A program made the position numbers and the translations under genes. From Hydrangea macrophylla (taxonomy: Eukaryota; Streptophyta; Magnoliopsida; Cornales; Hydrangeaceae), in assembly GCA_033977485.1 (NCBI GenBank), contig CM066988.1, forward strand, positions 32,174,001-32,238,000: 64,000 nucleotides of DNA, given 5' to 3'. Below the pieces are notes generated by a model that did not search any database, was not told the DNA's origin, and worked only from the letters and a program-made list of their open reading frames with translations. This document shows, piece after piece, positions 32,092-41,829 of the stretch (position 1 is its first letter; every line of letters starts with the position of its first letter).

Positions 32092-32296
32092 GACCGGTTT
32101 GACCAAGATTTGACTAGGTTTGACCAAGTTTGACCAAGTTTGACCAAGTTTGACCAAAATCGTCCGAATTCACCAGAATTATTAAAACAAGTTTCAAAAG
32201 AAAATCGAGCGAAAACATCAGCTCCCGGGAACTCCTGGAGGTTTCTAGAACTTCCCGGGAATCCCAGGTTTGACCAGTTTGACCAGAATTTGACTT
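32092..32296 (+). promoter_or_regulatory. W-box-like TTGAC cluster, element B 5' LTR
   Basis: Seven TTGAC cores at 32092-32157, four of them in TTTGACCAAG 10-bp units, plus three more at 32266-32296. They lie 540-750 bp upstream of the TATA box. TTGAC[CT] is the WRKY core motif; regulation is inferred. Confidence 0.55.
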
Positions 32297-32650
32297 TGGA
32301 ACCGGGGTGCCGAAACAATTTTCAAATATTTTTCATGGATACTAGAGGTCAACGGCTTTGCGACGGTATATTGCACATAATTTTCGGATTTAAAACGAGT
32401 TTATTATGAATTTCCAAAGGCGAAAAAGGCGATCAAATCGGCTTTTATCGCGAATACCGTAAAACTTTTCAAAGTGACCTATCCTCAAACTATTTTTTAT
32501 GTAGAGTAGACTCCGTTACCTTTCCAACGGTATATCACAACCTCAATTTGGAGTTCGTATGCATTTTCTGTGAATTTCGGACGAAATAGGGCCTTTTCGC
32601 GAATACCGGAACCTCTGGGGGGCCTAAACGTAATTTTCTGGGCTCCAGAG

Positions 32651-32694
32651 GAGCACTGCCGCCGCGGCACTGGCCCAGTGCCGCCGCGGCACTC
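32651..32694. repeat. GC-rich dyad cluster, element B 5' LTR
   Basis: CACTGCCGCCGCGGCACTGG and CCCAGTGCCGCCGCGGCACT, about 145 bp upstream of the TATA box. Rich in CG and CNG methylation sites. Confidence 0.8.
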
Positions 32695-32835
32695 AATCCT
32701 CGCAGAGTCCATTTTTGTAATTTTTTTGGGGGTCCAATTTGATTAATTGAAAGCCAAAACGACATAGTTTTATGTTCACAGTTGTTTGGGACCAATGGGA
32801 GTACTTCTAAAACCCCAAAACCACCCCAAATTGGC

Positions 32836-32846
32836 CTATTTAAACC
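32836..32846 (+). promoter_or_regulatory. TATA box of element B 5' LTR
   Basis: CTATTTAAACC in the same context (TTGGCCTAT...ACCCCC) as the TATA box of element A. Marks the U3/R side of the LTR. Confidence 0.7.
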
Positions 32847-34802
32847 CCCCATTGCTCTTCATTTTAGGGGGGCCAAGTGCAAAGCTTGAAAAGTTGTAGA
32901 GAAGAAGAGAGATAGAGATAGGTTTAGAAGAGAGAAAGGGAGCTTCTCCCATGGATTTTCCATAAGAAAGTGAGTTTTATCCTTGTTTACTTCCATTATC
33001 CTTCTATATACTTCACATCCCAAACACCCCCAATCACCATTCTTGAGCATTCTTGAGTTAGGAAGCTACTTCCATGTCCAAATGTCAAAATCTATGAGTG
33101 AAACACCAAGCTACAAGTCCAAAATCACATTGATTATCATCTATTGATTGCTATTTACTTGCTTTGATTATATATATGTTCATCTCTTCTTATCTCATTT
33201 CTTTTTTATTTTCTTTATTTACTTACTAGTTCATCATCATCTAAGTGATGACATGAAGTTTGGGGTGAGTGAATCCTTATGGATAGTAGCTCTTGACCTC
33301 AAAAACATGTTTGATAGATGATGATCATAACCTCAATACTTCCAAGATGTGCTTGAAATGTATTGAAGTTATGTCCAAAATAAAATAAATCTCTCCAACA
33401 ATCTTGGAGATTCTTAATGATGAGTTTGATGTTGGTATTCTAAGTGGTCATAATCCTTATTGAGTGTTGAAAATATGTTTTCAAAACATCTATTTCAAAA
33501 CCCCTCTCAATCCCTCTCATTTGGTTTCAAGAAATAAAACTTTGTTTTCCTCAATATCTCCAAAACAATGACCCAAAACAGTGAGCTGTTCAGATTCAAA
33601 GATTTGTTTTGAATTAAATACTCAAGTTATGATGATGAAACCACTTGGAAAACCTTCCCAATACATCATAGTTTGTCCCTAATGTTTCCCATCAATTATA
33701 GAAATGTGAAAGTATTTGTTTTGGATGTGAGAAGTTCATATTCATAATCTGCCTCTGTTCTCACAGAATGTTCACCCAACTTCTTGCACTTATTATGGGC
33801 ATTTTCATTACTGTACATATATCTTTTCTATTTTTTTTATAAAACTTGGGTGTCTTAGGAAACTTTTGGTATATAATGGGTCATCATAAACCTTTTCTTT
33901 GATTTATGAAAAATCATACAAAATCAGTCAACAGTGCAGCTTTTGTTTCTGAGTCATGTGTACATTCTGCTTTTTTTCTTTTAATCTGTGATAGCTATTG
34001 ATGTTTGGCTTTTTGGGTTATTTTCTAGACACAATAAGAATGATCTCAGATTTTTCTCACATTTTTCTAGGCACGTTTGACCTCCCATTATAATGTTGCA
34101 AAGTAATACATGCAGTCTGTCCACTATTCACAGCAAGCACATTTCAACTTTTATTCTTTGATTTGATGCTCATATGCATTCCAAATTAGCTCATATCTTA
34201 GGAAGTAGTTCATAATACATTTGTATATATCCCATGTTGATTTAATCCATTCATTCATGCACATTTTAGACTTCTAAGTCATTCTAGAAATCCATGTACA
34301 CAAAACACACTACAACCTTTGCACATTTTAGATACATACATTGCATCCATGCAAAGATTTGGGGGTTTTTTTGTAACTCTTAAATCTAAGAAGATTATAA
34401 GGAATGAACTTGATCACACGTTCATGCTTCTCCTCGATCTAATCATCCGTTTCTCATCCGTCCCGGGGATTGAGAGGTCTTCTTTTCTCAAAAGAATAAC
34501 ATGCATCATTCAAGTTTGCTAAGCATATTTTGATTTCTTTGATTATTTGTTTCAAGAACAATTCATGTCCCCTTTTAGATAAGGAAATCTTGATTATTTG
34601 ATACATGATTAGATGATTTTTCCTAGGTTTATTTGTGTGATCTTTCACTTCACATTGTATGATATTTGGCTTAGATCTTATGAATGATATCTTATCTTTA
34701 GATCTTCCATTTCAAATTTTCTTATGTAATGTAATATACTATCATAGTATTATTTGTCGAACCAAACATAGTATAAGATGATTATTTGGATGCTAATTGA
34801 GG

Positions 34803-34818
34803 CCCGTCGAAAGACGGG
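34803..34818 (+). other. GNRA-loop hairpin in element B 5' LTR
   Basis: CCCGTCGAAAGACGGG, followed by the conserved GGGTGTTTTAGTC. Located about 2 kb after the TATA box, so inside the RNA leader. Confidence 0.8.
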
Positions 34819-34964
34819 GCGAGTTGAGGGTGTTTTAGTCGTGACAAAGGCTCCTTCCTCTCTCGTACCAAAACCCCGAACCAAGTTCTTTGGTTATGAA
34901 GGGCCGGTGCCCTTATCCGTTTGGGTGAGTCAAAATTAGGTTTCTTGGTTCCTTAAAGACCAAG

Positions 34965-34975
34965 TGGCGACTCTG
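34965..34975 (+). other. Primer-site-like sequence inside element B 5' LTR
   Basis: TGGCGACTCTG, identical to the first 11 bases of the primer site at 35079. Confidence 0.75.
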
Positions 34976-35078
34976 TATCTGTTTCCAACAGACCTATTTT
35001 CTTTCTCTGATTCAAATCAATTTCAAAACAAATCTCAAACAAGAGAGAGAAGTGGTCCGAAGCCCGGTATCCACAATC

Positions 35079-35096
35079 TGGCGACTCTGCTGGGGA
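35079..35096 (+). other. Element B primer binding site
   Basis: TGGCGACTCTGCTGGGGA, three bases after the LTR; identical to that of element A. Confidence 0.88.
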
Positions 35097-36618
35097 TTTT
35101 TATTTTAAAACAAAATAATACAGAGGTTTGACTCATAAGAAGCATCCTTAAAATCATCTTTTTATTGTGTTTGGTTCACCGCATTGCACTCTTGCATTTC
35201 CCCTCCGACTGTGTCTGAAACGCGGCGCTGACATTGTTCAGGTCTTGCTGTGCCAGGGCACAAGTCACCGTTGATACTGTACCTTCCAAGGTATATCAAA
35301 AAGAGTAAAAACCTCCGTACTGTCTCTCTGACGGTATATTGGAACTCTCGTCAACGGACCCTCTTTGACTAAACCCAGCCCTTGCATATAGATTCCTGTA
35401 GAACCTTTCATAGGACTGTTCATTTAACTTTTCAGATAGGACAATATGATATAACAGCTGTATGCCCTGACGGGATTACCTGCGCGGTGTAGACGCTTAT
35501 GTGGCATAGAACAGAACCTCTTTCTTATGATTCCTAAGGCAATCACTCACATGTGATCACATTGAGTTGACCTGCCTAGGCACCATGACAAAGATGTCTG
35601 CTACATGCTCACAAAGATATACACCGCAAACCTTGTTTGTTGGTCCTAAGACATAGGAATATGAAAACCTGCTAGAAAGTATGATCACTATCACCATACT
35701 TACCAGTTTCTCCCAGAAACTCTGTCCAGATATCCCAGATATGACCATATTAACCAGTTTCTTCCAGAAACTCTGTCCAGATATCCCAGATATGACCATA
35801 TTAACCAGTTTCTTCCAGAAACTCTGTCCAGATATCCCAGATATGACCATATTAACCAGTTCCTCCAGAAACTCTGTCTAAATCTCCCAAATATGCCAAT
35901 TCCTCCAAGAAACTTTGTCCTATCTTCCCAGATATACTTGCTTCTCCTAGAAACTCTATCCAAATTTCCCAGAAATACCCATAGTACCTGTTCCTCCTAA
36001 GAACTCTGCCCAAATCACCCAGAAATGCCCAGATATACTTGTTTCTCCTAGAAACTCTATCCACATTTCTCAGAAAAGCCCAAAATACCAGTTTCTCCTA
36101 GAAGCTCAGTCCAAATCAACCAGAAATTCCTATTTCTCCTAGAAACTCAAATGACTTCTAAACATTTCTTCGAATCTTCCGAATCCCTGTTTCTCCCAGA
36201 AACTCTGTCCAAATTTCTCGAAGTATCCCGAAAATCCCTGTTATCCCTTGGTGATCATACTGGAAAGTAAGGTTAGCACACTCTGTATGGCTAGGACCTT
36301 ATTTGTTTAACTGCTATCTGTTAGAAATAGGAGCATCATATAGATTAGGGCTTGCATCCGCATGCTTGTCTCATGTGCATGCACCATTCTCATCAGTCTG
36401 CGCACACTATCTCAGTCAGTCTGTACATAAGACGGTCCATCTTCCTTAACATCATTGTCATTGTCTATCTAAAGTCATCACTATCAAAATCTGATACACC
36501 TCTCCTCTCGAATCTATAGGTCATTATAGATTCCCAAAGTCAGCCTCTGAGATCCCCATCCTGGGTCAGAAGTTCGAGCAGTCATTTGGTTAGAATCAGT
36601 CCGCCGAGAAAATTCAAC
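35097..36618 (+). other. Element B leader between primer site and gag
   Basis: Homologous to the leader of A. No convincing ORF; the open frames seen (both strands) come from the 51-bp repeat. About 50 bp near 35410-35460 are extra relative to A. If packaging signals exist they would be expected here. Confidence 0.55.
35700..36240 (+). repeat. Leader tandem repeat of element B, about 51 bp
   Basis: Units on AGAAACTCTGTCCAGATATC; three nearly identical copies next to the primer-site side, then increasingly degenerate ones. The same polarity of decay is seen in A. Confidence 0.85.
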
Positions 36619-37857
36619 ATGAATCAAGAAGAATTGGAAAATAAGGTCACTGTGTTGGGAACAACCATAAGCCAGCAATCTGATCGTCTGGCCCAAGTTT
36701 TGAGTTTCATGGAGGAATTGAAGCAGCAGCGGCCGCAGCCTCCACCTGGGTTTGAACCACCCCTACATGAGAACGACGGAGAAGAAGTATGGTTTCAAGG
36801 GGTCCCGCCGCCTGCATATGAGAAAAAGCTCCAAGAGAAAATGGATAAGGTCGACAAGCTCGAGAACATACTAAGGAAGAGTAAAGGGATCGACGACTAC
36901 ATGCTAGATCTGGAAGGCCTTTTTGAGCCTGTTAAGCTGAAACTGCCAGAAAACTTCAAGATGCCTGAAATTGATCGTTTTGATGGAACCGGGAATCCGA
37001 AGAGCCATGTAAAGTTCTGCATGAGTGTTTTCCAAACAATGGGCTGCAGCCATGAGCACATCGCAATGTTGTTCCCTCAAACCCTCGCCAAGGCTGCTCT
37101 ATCTTGGTTTCTGACCTTGGAGGTTTCTAAGACGCGGACTTGGAAAGATATAGTCCAGGTCTTCGTTGATCATTACTCCTACAACCAAGAGCTCGATGTC
37201 ACCATCCGGGATCTGGAGACTACCCGGCAGAACTTCAATGAGTCCTTCGCTGCGTTCTTGAGCAGATGGAGGAGCAAAGTGGCCCAAATGACCCACCGAC
37301 CAATCGAAAAGGAACAAGTCTGGATGTTGATCAAGAATCTACTGCCGCTGTACCATGAGAAACTCTTCTACCAATCCATCTCAACATTTGAAGAACTATT
37401 TGAGATTGGGACTAGAATTGAGGATGCAATCAGGGAAGGGAAAATCAAGAATGAAGAATCGCAAAGCCAGTCCAAGAGGCCCGACTACTCCCGAAACCCT
37501 TCGAATGTCAACGCCCTTAGTAACCAACCCATGGCCTGTTCTCCCCAATCATACCAGTTCACAAACCAAACCAGCTCGCCTAGCCGCCCTTACCAAAATA
37601 GGGTACCCCGTGAATTCTCCAAGCTGGATATCTCTCCCTCCGTAGCCTTAGGCCGCCTGCTAAAAAAGGGACACCTCCAACTCCTTCAGCCTCGTGCTGA
37701 CCCCCCACCACCTAACTGTAACATGTCCAAACGATGTGCCTACCACCAAGGCCCAGGCCATGACACCGACCGATGCATACGTCTCCGCCATGATATCCAA
37801 GACCTCATTGATCAAGGAATCATCGAGCCACCACCCATTCAACCCCATATCACCTAA
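36619..37857 (+). CDS. gag: Element B gag polyprotein (intact)
   Basis: The only intact retroelement coding region in the window. I start at ATG 36619 (MNQEELENKV); the open frame extends 33 bases upstream without an ATG. That gives 412 residues. Features: N-terminal helix with coiled-coil character (residues 1-45), proline-rich spacer, retrotransposon gag domain at about 128-232 (KSHVKFCMSVFQ, ALSWF, DHYSYNQELDV, FLSRWRSK), a second helical part to about 275, a Ser/Asn/Pro-rich linker, and a zinc-knuckle-like CAYHQGPGHDTDRC with RHDIQDLIDQG at 373-400. It stops soon after, where A continues into protease. Such a protein would form particles; a relative would supply enzymes. Confidence 0.9.
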   Translation: MNQEELENKVTVLGTTISQQSDRLAQVLSFMEELKQQRPQPPPGFEPPLHENDGEEVWFQGVPPPAYEKKLQEKMDKVDKLENILRKSKGIDDYMLDLEGLFEPVKLKLPENFKMPEIDRFDGTGNPKSHVKFCMSVFQTMGCSHEHIAMLFPQTLAKAALSWFLTLEVSKTRTWKDIVQVFVDHYSYNQELDVTIRDLETTRQNFNESFAAFLSRWRSKVAQMTHRPIEKEQVWMLIKNLLPLYHEKLFYQSISTFEELFEIGTRIEDAIREGKIKNEESQSQSKRPDYSRNPSNVNALSNQPMACSPQSYQFTNQTSSPSRPYQNRVPREFSKLDISPSVALGRLLKKGHLQLLQPRADPPPPNCNMSKRCAYHQGPGHDTDRCIRLRHDIQDLIDQGIIEPPPIQPHIT

Positions 37858-38560
37858 GCCCATGGCCTATCCTCTCAAATGATCCCTGTCATTGACACCC
37901 ATGAATGTTGAATCCGTGCAGTGGAGCGATAGTGTTTGGAACTTCTGCTAAAATAATAATAATAATAAATGGGTCACAAAGACACTCCATTTGAGACCAA
38001 GTCGAGTCTGTTCTATGTTTTGAGTATATTTCAAGTTTAGTCTTATGGTCAAGTTCGTCCGTCATCGAGTTGTTGTGAGTCTGTATCGAGTAATGTAATC
38101 CTTCTCTTCTGAACGGAATGAAGTCTCAATTTGCTTAATCTGATGTGCCTAGTCATAAATGCATGAATCACTAAACTGAAGTGTCACTTTTCAAATTACT
38201 ATGGATATTACTCTGCTAATAATTTTTCTACGACAAAACAAAAAAGAATCCTGAAAGGTTAAAGTCGATTTCACGCTGACACTGATGAAGAGCTGAGAAT
38301 TGAATAGCCTTACTTTAAGAATTTAAAGATGCTCTTGCCTCAATCTTGAAAAGACATACTTGAAACTGACTTGGGGCTTGCCCAACACCCTTTTCCCACC
38401 ATTTCGAAGCCTTAAGCCCAATCCAATTGGGAGTCACGCAATCTGTCTGATTGAAAAGCAATGCGAACTTAGCCCTTGATGGTAGCCAAACATTTCAGTG
38501 AGTTTCATCTCCACTTTCAAAAAAAAAAAAGAAAGAAAAAGAAAAGAAAAGAAAAGAAAA
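37858..38560 (+). other. Element B region after gag, no pol
   Basis: Protease, RT, RNase H and integrase are all absent. The sequence is non-coding in all frames, with an AAAAG-rich purine tract at 38519-38560 and a second at 38876-38920. I recognise nothing else. Confidence 0.6.
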
Positions 38561-39432
38561 GCTCGCTAGGTTGAAAACCCGAAAGGGCACCTAGGCAAAA
38601 GTTAGAGCTGAAAAAGGTGTTGATTTCCAAAATCTGACCCTAGCCAGTCAAAATGTTGGAGGAAAATTTTGATAGAATCATACGCTTCAAAATACATCTT
38701 AAGAACGTGCCAAGATCACATTTCAAAAGGCACAGAATGACCACAAATAAATTCCGAGAGCTGACATGCACATTCTGAAATTCTGAGATTGCGATTGAAA
38801 GATTTCACAAGAATCGACTACATTAAAAGGCAAAATTGACTGGCTAGGCGAAAGTGAAAAGGATCAATCCTCAAAACAAAACAAAAAGAAAAAGAAAAAA
38901 GAAAAGAAAGGGAGATTGAAACTAAATCCTTTCATTCAAAGCTACCACAAGTGGCTCAAGTTTGAACTCCTTTGACGATTGGTTTGAAAAACCCTCATAC
39001 CTCTAACCCCTTATTTTAGACCTTGCCTTGAACTACGCTCGACCTGATTCCCACTCGGGGATACGTAGGCAACCACATCGGTTCGGTCAACACCATCATA
39101 ATCAAACCAATTTCCTTCAAGCCTTGCCTTGAACTACGCTTGACCTGATTCCCACTCGGGGATACGTAGGCAACCACAACGGTTCGGTCGCCCCACCTAC
39201 TTAAAAATCAACCCGCTTCTTCCCAACCATGCCCGAACTACGTTGGACCTGATCCCCACTTGGGGGTATGTAGGCAGACTTTCAAAAAAAGAAAAAAAGA
39301 CGGATGGCTCGCTAGGTCGAAAATCCGAAAGGACGCCTAGGCAAAAGTTAGAGCTAAATCTAAGGTGAGCAATAACAAAAGAGAGAAAAGAGCTCGCTAG
39401 GTTACCTCACTGGTGCCTAGGCAAAAAGTTAT
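38561..39432 (+). repeat. CTAGG hairpins of element B (38561, 39306, 39391)
   Basis: Each begins GCTCGCTAGGT and closes with CCTAGGC. Inner stems read CCCGAAAGGG (first), TCCGAAAGGA (second) and ACC...GGT (third). The first two differ by a compensating pair change around the same GAAA loop. Between them lie the three TACGTAGGC boxes. Confidence 0.65.
39030..39276 (+). repeat. Three TACGTAGGC boxes, element B
   Basis: Copies at 39030-39071, 39131-39172 and 39235-39276, about 102 bp apart. Each has GAACTACG, then GACCTGATYCCCAC, then GGGGRTAYGTAGGCA. Sense-strand orientation is the same as in A. Confidence 0.88.
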
Positions 39433-39492
39433 GAGCATTTGAGAGATTAAAGTCACGGTCCATGCCTCAAACCAGAAAATCACCTTCCACAC

Positions 39493-39700
39493 TAGGGGCA
39501 AACTTCGGCTACCCGCCTCGTTTGCCTGACTTTTACTATCTACCCTTCACACAAGGGGAAAACTTCGGTCATCTACCTCGTTTGCCCAAAGACTCCAATG
39601 AACCTTCCTCCAAACTAGGGGCAAACTTCGGTCATTTACCTCGTTTGCCTACAGATCCCACTTCATGCCCTTCAAACTAGGGGCAAACTTCGTTTGCCAC
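39493..39700. repeat. GGCAAAC...GTTTGCC hairpin array, element B
   Basis: Four units beginning GGGGCAAAC (one GGGGAAAAC). In the last the middle is lost, leaving GGGGCAAACTTCGTTTGCC, a near-perfect hairpin. Confidence 0.8.
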
Positions 39701-40485
39701 CCGATTCCTATACACCAATGGTAAGCCTTCAAGTCACAAACATTGTCTTGAACAGATGGAAATGGAGCATCTTTTATTCTATAAGCTAAGGCACTAATTC
39801 AAAGCACATCTTGGGAGAAGCAAAGAAATTGATTAGATCAGTAGGGGTGAATTTAAAAAAAAAAAAAAAAAAACCAGATTTATTAGCAAAGTGCTGACAT
39901 ATCAAGATGAGGAGTGAACATAAAAGATGAGCGGTACATCATTCATGGTAAAGGCACTTTGGATCGTGGCAATTTGAGAATTTCATGTCCAAGTCAATCC
40001 TTCTTTATTCGAGTCAGTAGTAATCTGATCACGAGTGTGTCAGAGTCCAAGGTTTCATACAAACTAACCCAACCTTCCTTGTCGTTCCTGTTAAGTCCAT
40101 TTGTCCTGATGGTCTCAAATGTGTGGGTTAAAGGTGATTCCCAATTATAAAAAATAAAAAAAATAAAAATTTTTTTGGATATAAGCAGAAGTACCAAACA
40201 TTATTACTACACCAGCCAAGGTCGCAAGATGAGAATGTCCCAGGTACGAGTGGCATAAACTCGTAAGTGGTTGCAAACTACAAACCGACAGTTGTTTCTC
40301 AAGGCGGCCGATCGGAGGAAATATCGCCAACACCGAGAAACTATTGCTGATAAGGTGTGTCGATGAGACGTGTTGTTGAGGGGTTTTAGTGCCCAAAGTC
40401 CAAGTGTGTTGTTGAGGAAGAGCATCAGATGTGTCGAGGAACATCAGAAGAGAGTATTGTTGAAGAGAACATCGGATGTGTTGAG
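39701..40485 (+). other. Element B non-coding stretch
   Basis: Contains an A18-19 run near 39851 and AT-rich sequence at 40146-40175. No feature recognised; short ORFs here have no similarity I know. Confidence 0.4.
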
Positions 40486-41010
40486 GAACATCAGATTTGT
40501 TGAGAAGCATCGTTGAAGAGTTGAGGAATATCGGATTAGTTGAGGAACATCAGATTTGTTGAGAAGCATCGTTGAAGAGTTGAGGAACATCGGATGTGTT
40601 GAGGAACATCGGATTTGTTGAGAAGCATCGTTAAAGAGTTGAGGAACATCGGATGTGTTGAGGAACATCAGATTTGTTGAGAAGCATCGTCTAAGAGTTG
40701 AGGAATATCGGATGAGTTGAGGAACATCAGATTTGTTGAGAAGCATCGTTGAAGAGTTGAGGAACATCGGATGTGTTGAGGAACATCGGATTTGTTGAGA
40801 AGCATCGTTGAAGAGTTAAGGAATATCGGATGAGTTGAGGAACATCAGATTTGTTGAGAAGCATCGTTGAAGAGTTGAGGAACATTGGATATGTTGAGGA
40901 ACATCAGATTTGTTGAGAAGCGTCGTTGAAGAGTTGAGGAATATCGGATGGGTTGAGGAACATCAGATTTGTTGAGAAGCATCATGGAAAAGTCGAGAAG
41001 CATCGTTAAG
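40486..41010. repeat. 59-bp tandem repeat, about nine units, element B
   Basis: GAACATCAGATTTGTTGAGA starts at 40486, 40545, 40604, 40663, 40722, 40781, 40840, 40899 and 40958, exactly 59 bp apart. Each unit has an inner half-repeat (GAACATCGGATGTGTTGAG). The period is not a multiple of 3. It occupies the place of the antisense genes of A. Confidence 0.95.
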
Positions 41011-41627
41011 ATTTGAAGAACACCGTTGATAATCAAGAAGCCTTGAGAAAGCACCGTCAAAGATTCGAGGAACAACATAAGCGCCATTGAGAATTGAGGA
41101 TTGAGAAGCACCGTTGAGACTTTGGGAGTCACCGAGTCCATAGTGTCACGACTAAGAGGAGCACGAGTCAAGAATCACTTCACCCAATATGACACATAGC
41201 CCATCGGTTGCGGCACACACAAATCACAAAGCCCACTGGAGTGGCAAACACACCATAAGCATTCTTTTGAGCACCACGGTATCACTTTGAGCACCATGCT
41301 CTTCCTTGAGTAAGACCTCCAGGTCGAGCTCCCTCACACGTCTATTAGTCATAGTGAAGCATAGATCACCAAGCCCACTAAGAGTGGCAAATACACTGAA
41401 CACATGTACTAGGACCACAAGCGTTTTAGAACACAATACAGGCACGACACAAGTCCACTCGGAGTGGTACACCCCACAGCACCAATTCATGCTAGGATCA
41501 GAACACTAGACATGATAGGACTTAGGACAAAATTCATATCACATCCATGCATAGCATATCACTCTTATAGCATAGCATACGCCTGATTGTTGTGTATGTG
41601 CATGTGTGATTTATTCCTTTGTGCCCT

Positions 41628-41669
41628 GAACTACGTCCCGGTCTGATTCCCCTTGGGATACGTAGGCAG
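41628..41669 (+). other. TACGTAGGC box, element B (LTR-proximal copy)
   Basis: GAACTACGTCCCGGTCTGAT then TCCCCTTGGGATACGTAGGC; about 160 bp before the 3' LTR. Confidence 0.85.
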
Positions 41670-41813
41670 CTCACGCGGAGCACGACCAGCACTAACCTCA
41701 TCATCCTTGCATCTTTTGCAACGCTTTTTATCCTAAATCTATAGCCTCCAAAAGTCCTGTCTATTCAAAGCTTTGGCACTCGCTTGCGACATGCGTTGCC
41801 TCGCAAGTTCATG

Positions 41814-41829
41814 CCAAAGAGGGGCAAAC
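41814..41829 (+). other. Element B polypurine tract
   Basis: CAAAGAGGGGCAAAC immediately precedes the 3' LTR. Confidence 0.8.

Larger units (their letters stand above)
31800..35075 (+). repeat. Element B 5' LTR (3276 bp)
   Basis: Starts TGTAGACACCCC and ends GGTATCCACA. Contains, in order, a TTGAC cluster, two ACGGTATA-type boxes, a GC dyad cluster, TATA box, GNRA hairpin and a primer-site-like sequence. Confidence 0.95.
41011..41829 (+). other. Element B 3' region up to the LTR
   Basis: Homologous to 14050-14500 of element A. Contains three CCACT-AGTGG hairpins (near 41227, 41381, 41460), a TACGTAGGC box and the polypurine tract. No coding. Confidence 0.6.

Noticed and set aside
35557..35881. 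Repeated frames on both strands in the B leader (also 27783-28025 in A)
   Set aside because: Explained by the 51-bp repeat; open on both strands only because 51 is a multiple of 3.
39851..39872. A18-19 tract as the tail of a SINE or processed pseudogene
   Set aside because: No promoter boxes, gene similarity or flanking duplication seen; it is inside element B.
40486..41010. Regularly spaced repeat that could suggest a CRISPR array
   Set aside because: Units are directly adjacent with no unique spacers, and the setting is a plant retrotransposon.
40444..41171. Serine/leucine-rich minus-strand frames
   Set aside because: They are translations of the 59-bp repeat; the period shifts frame at each unit, so coding is not conserved.
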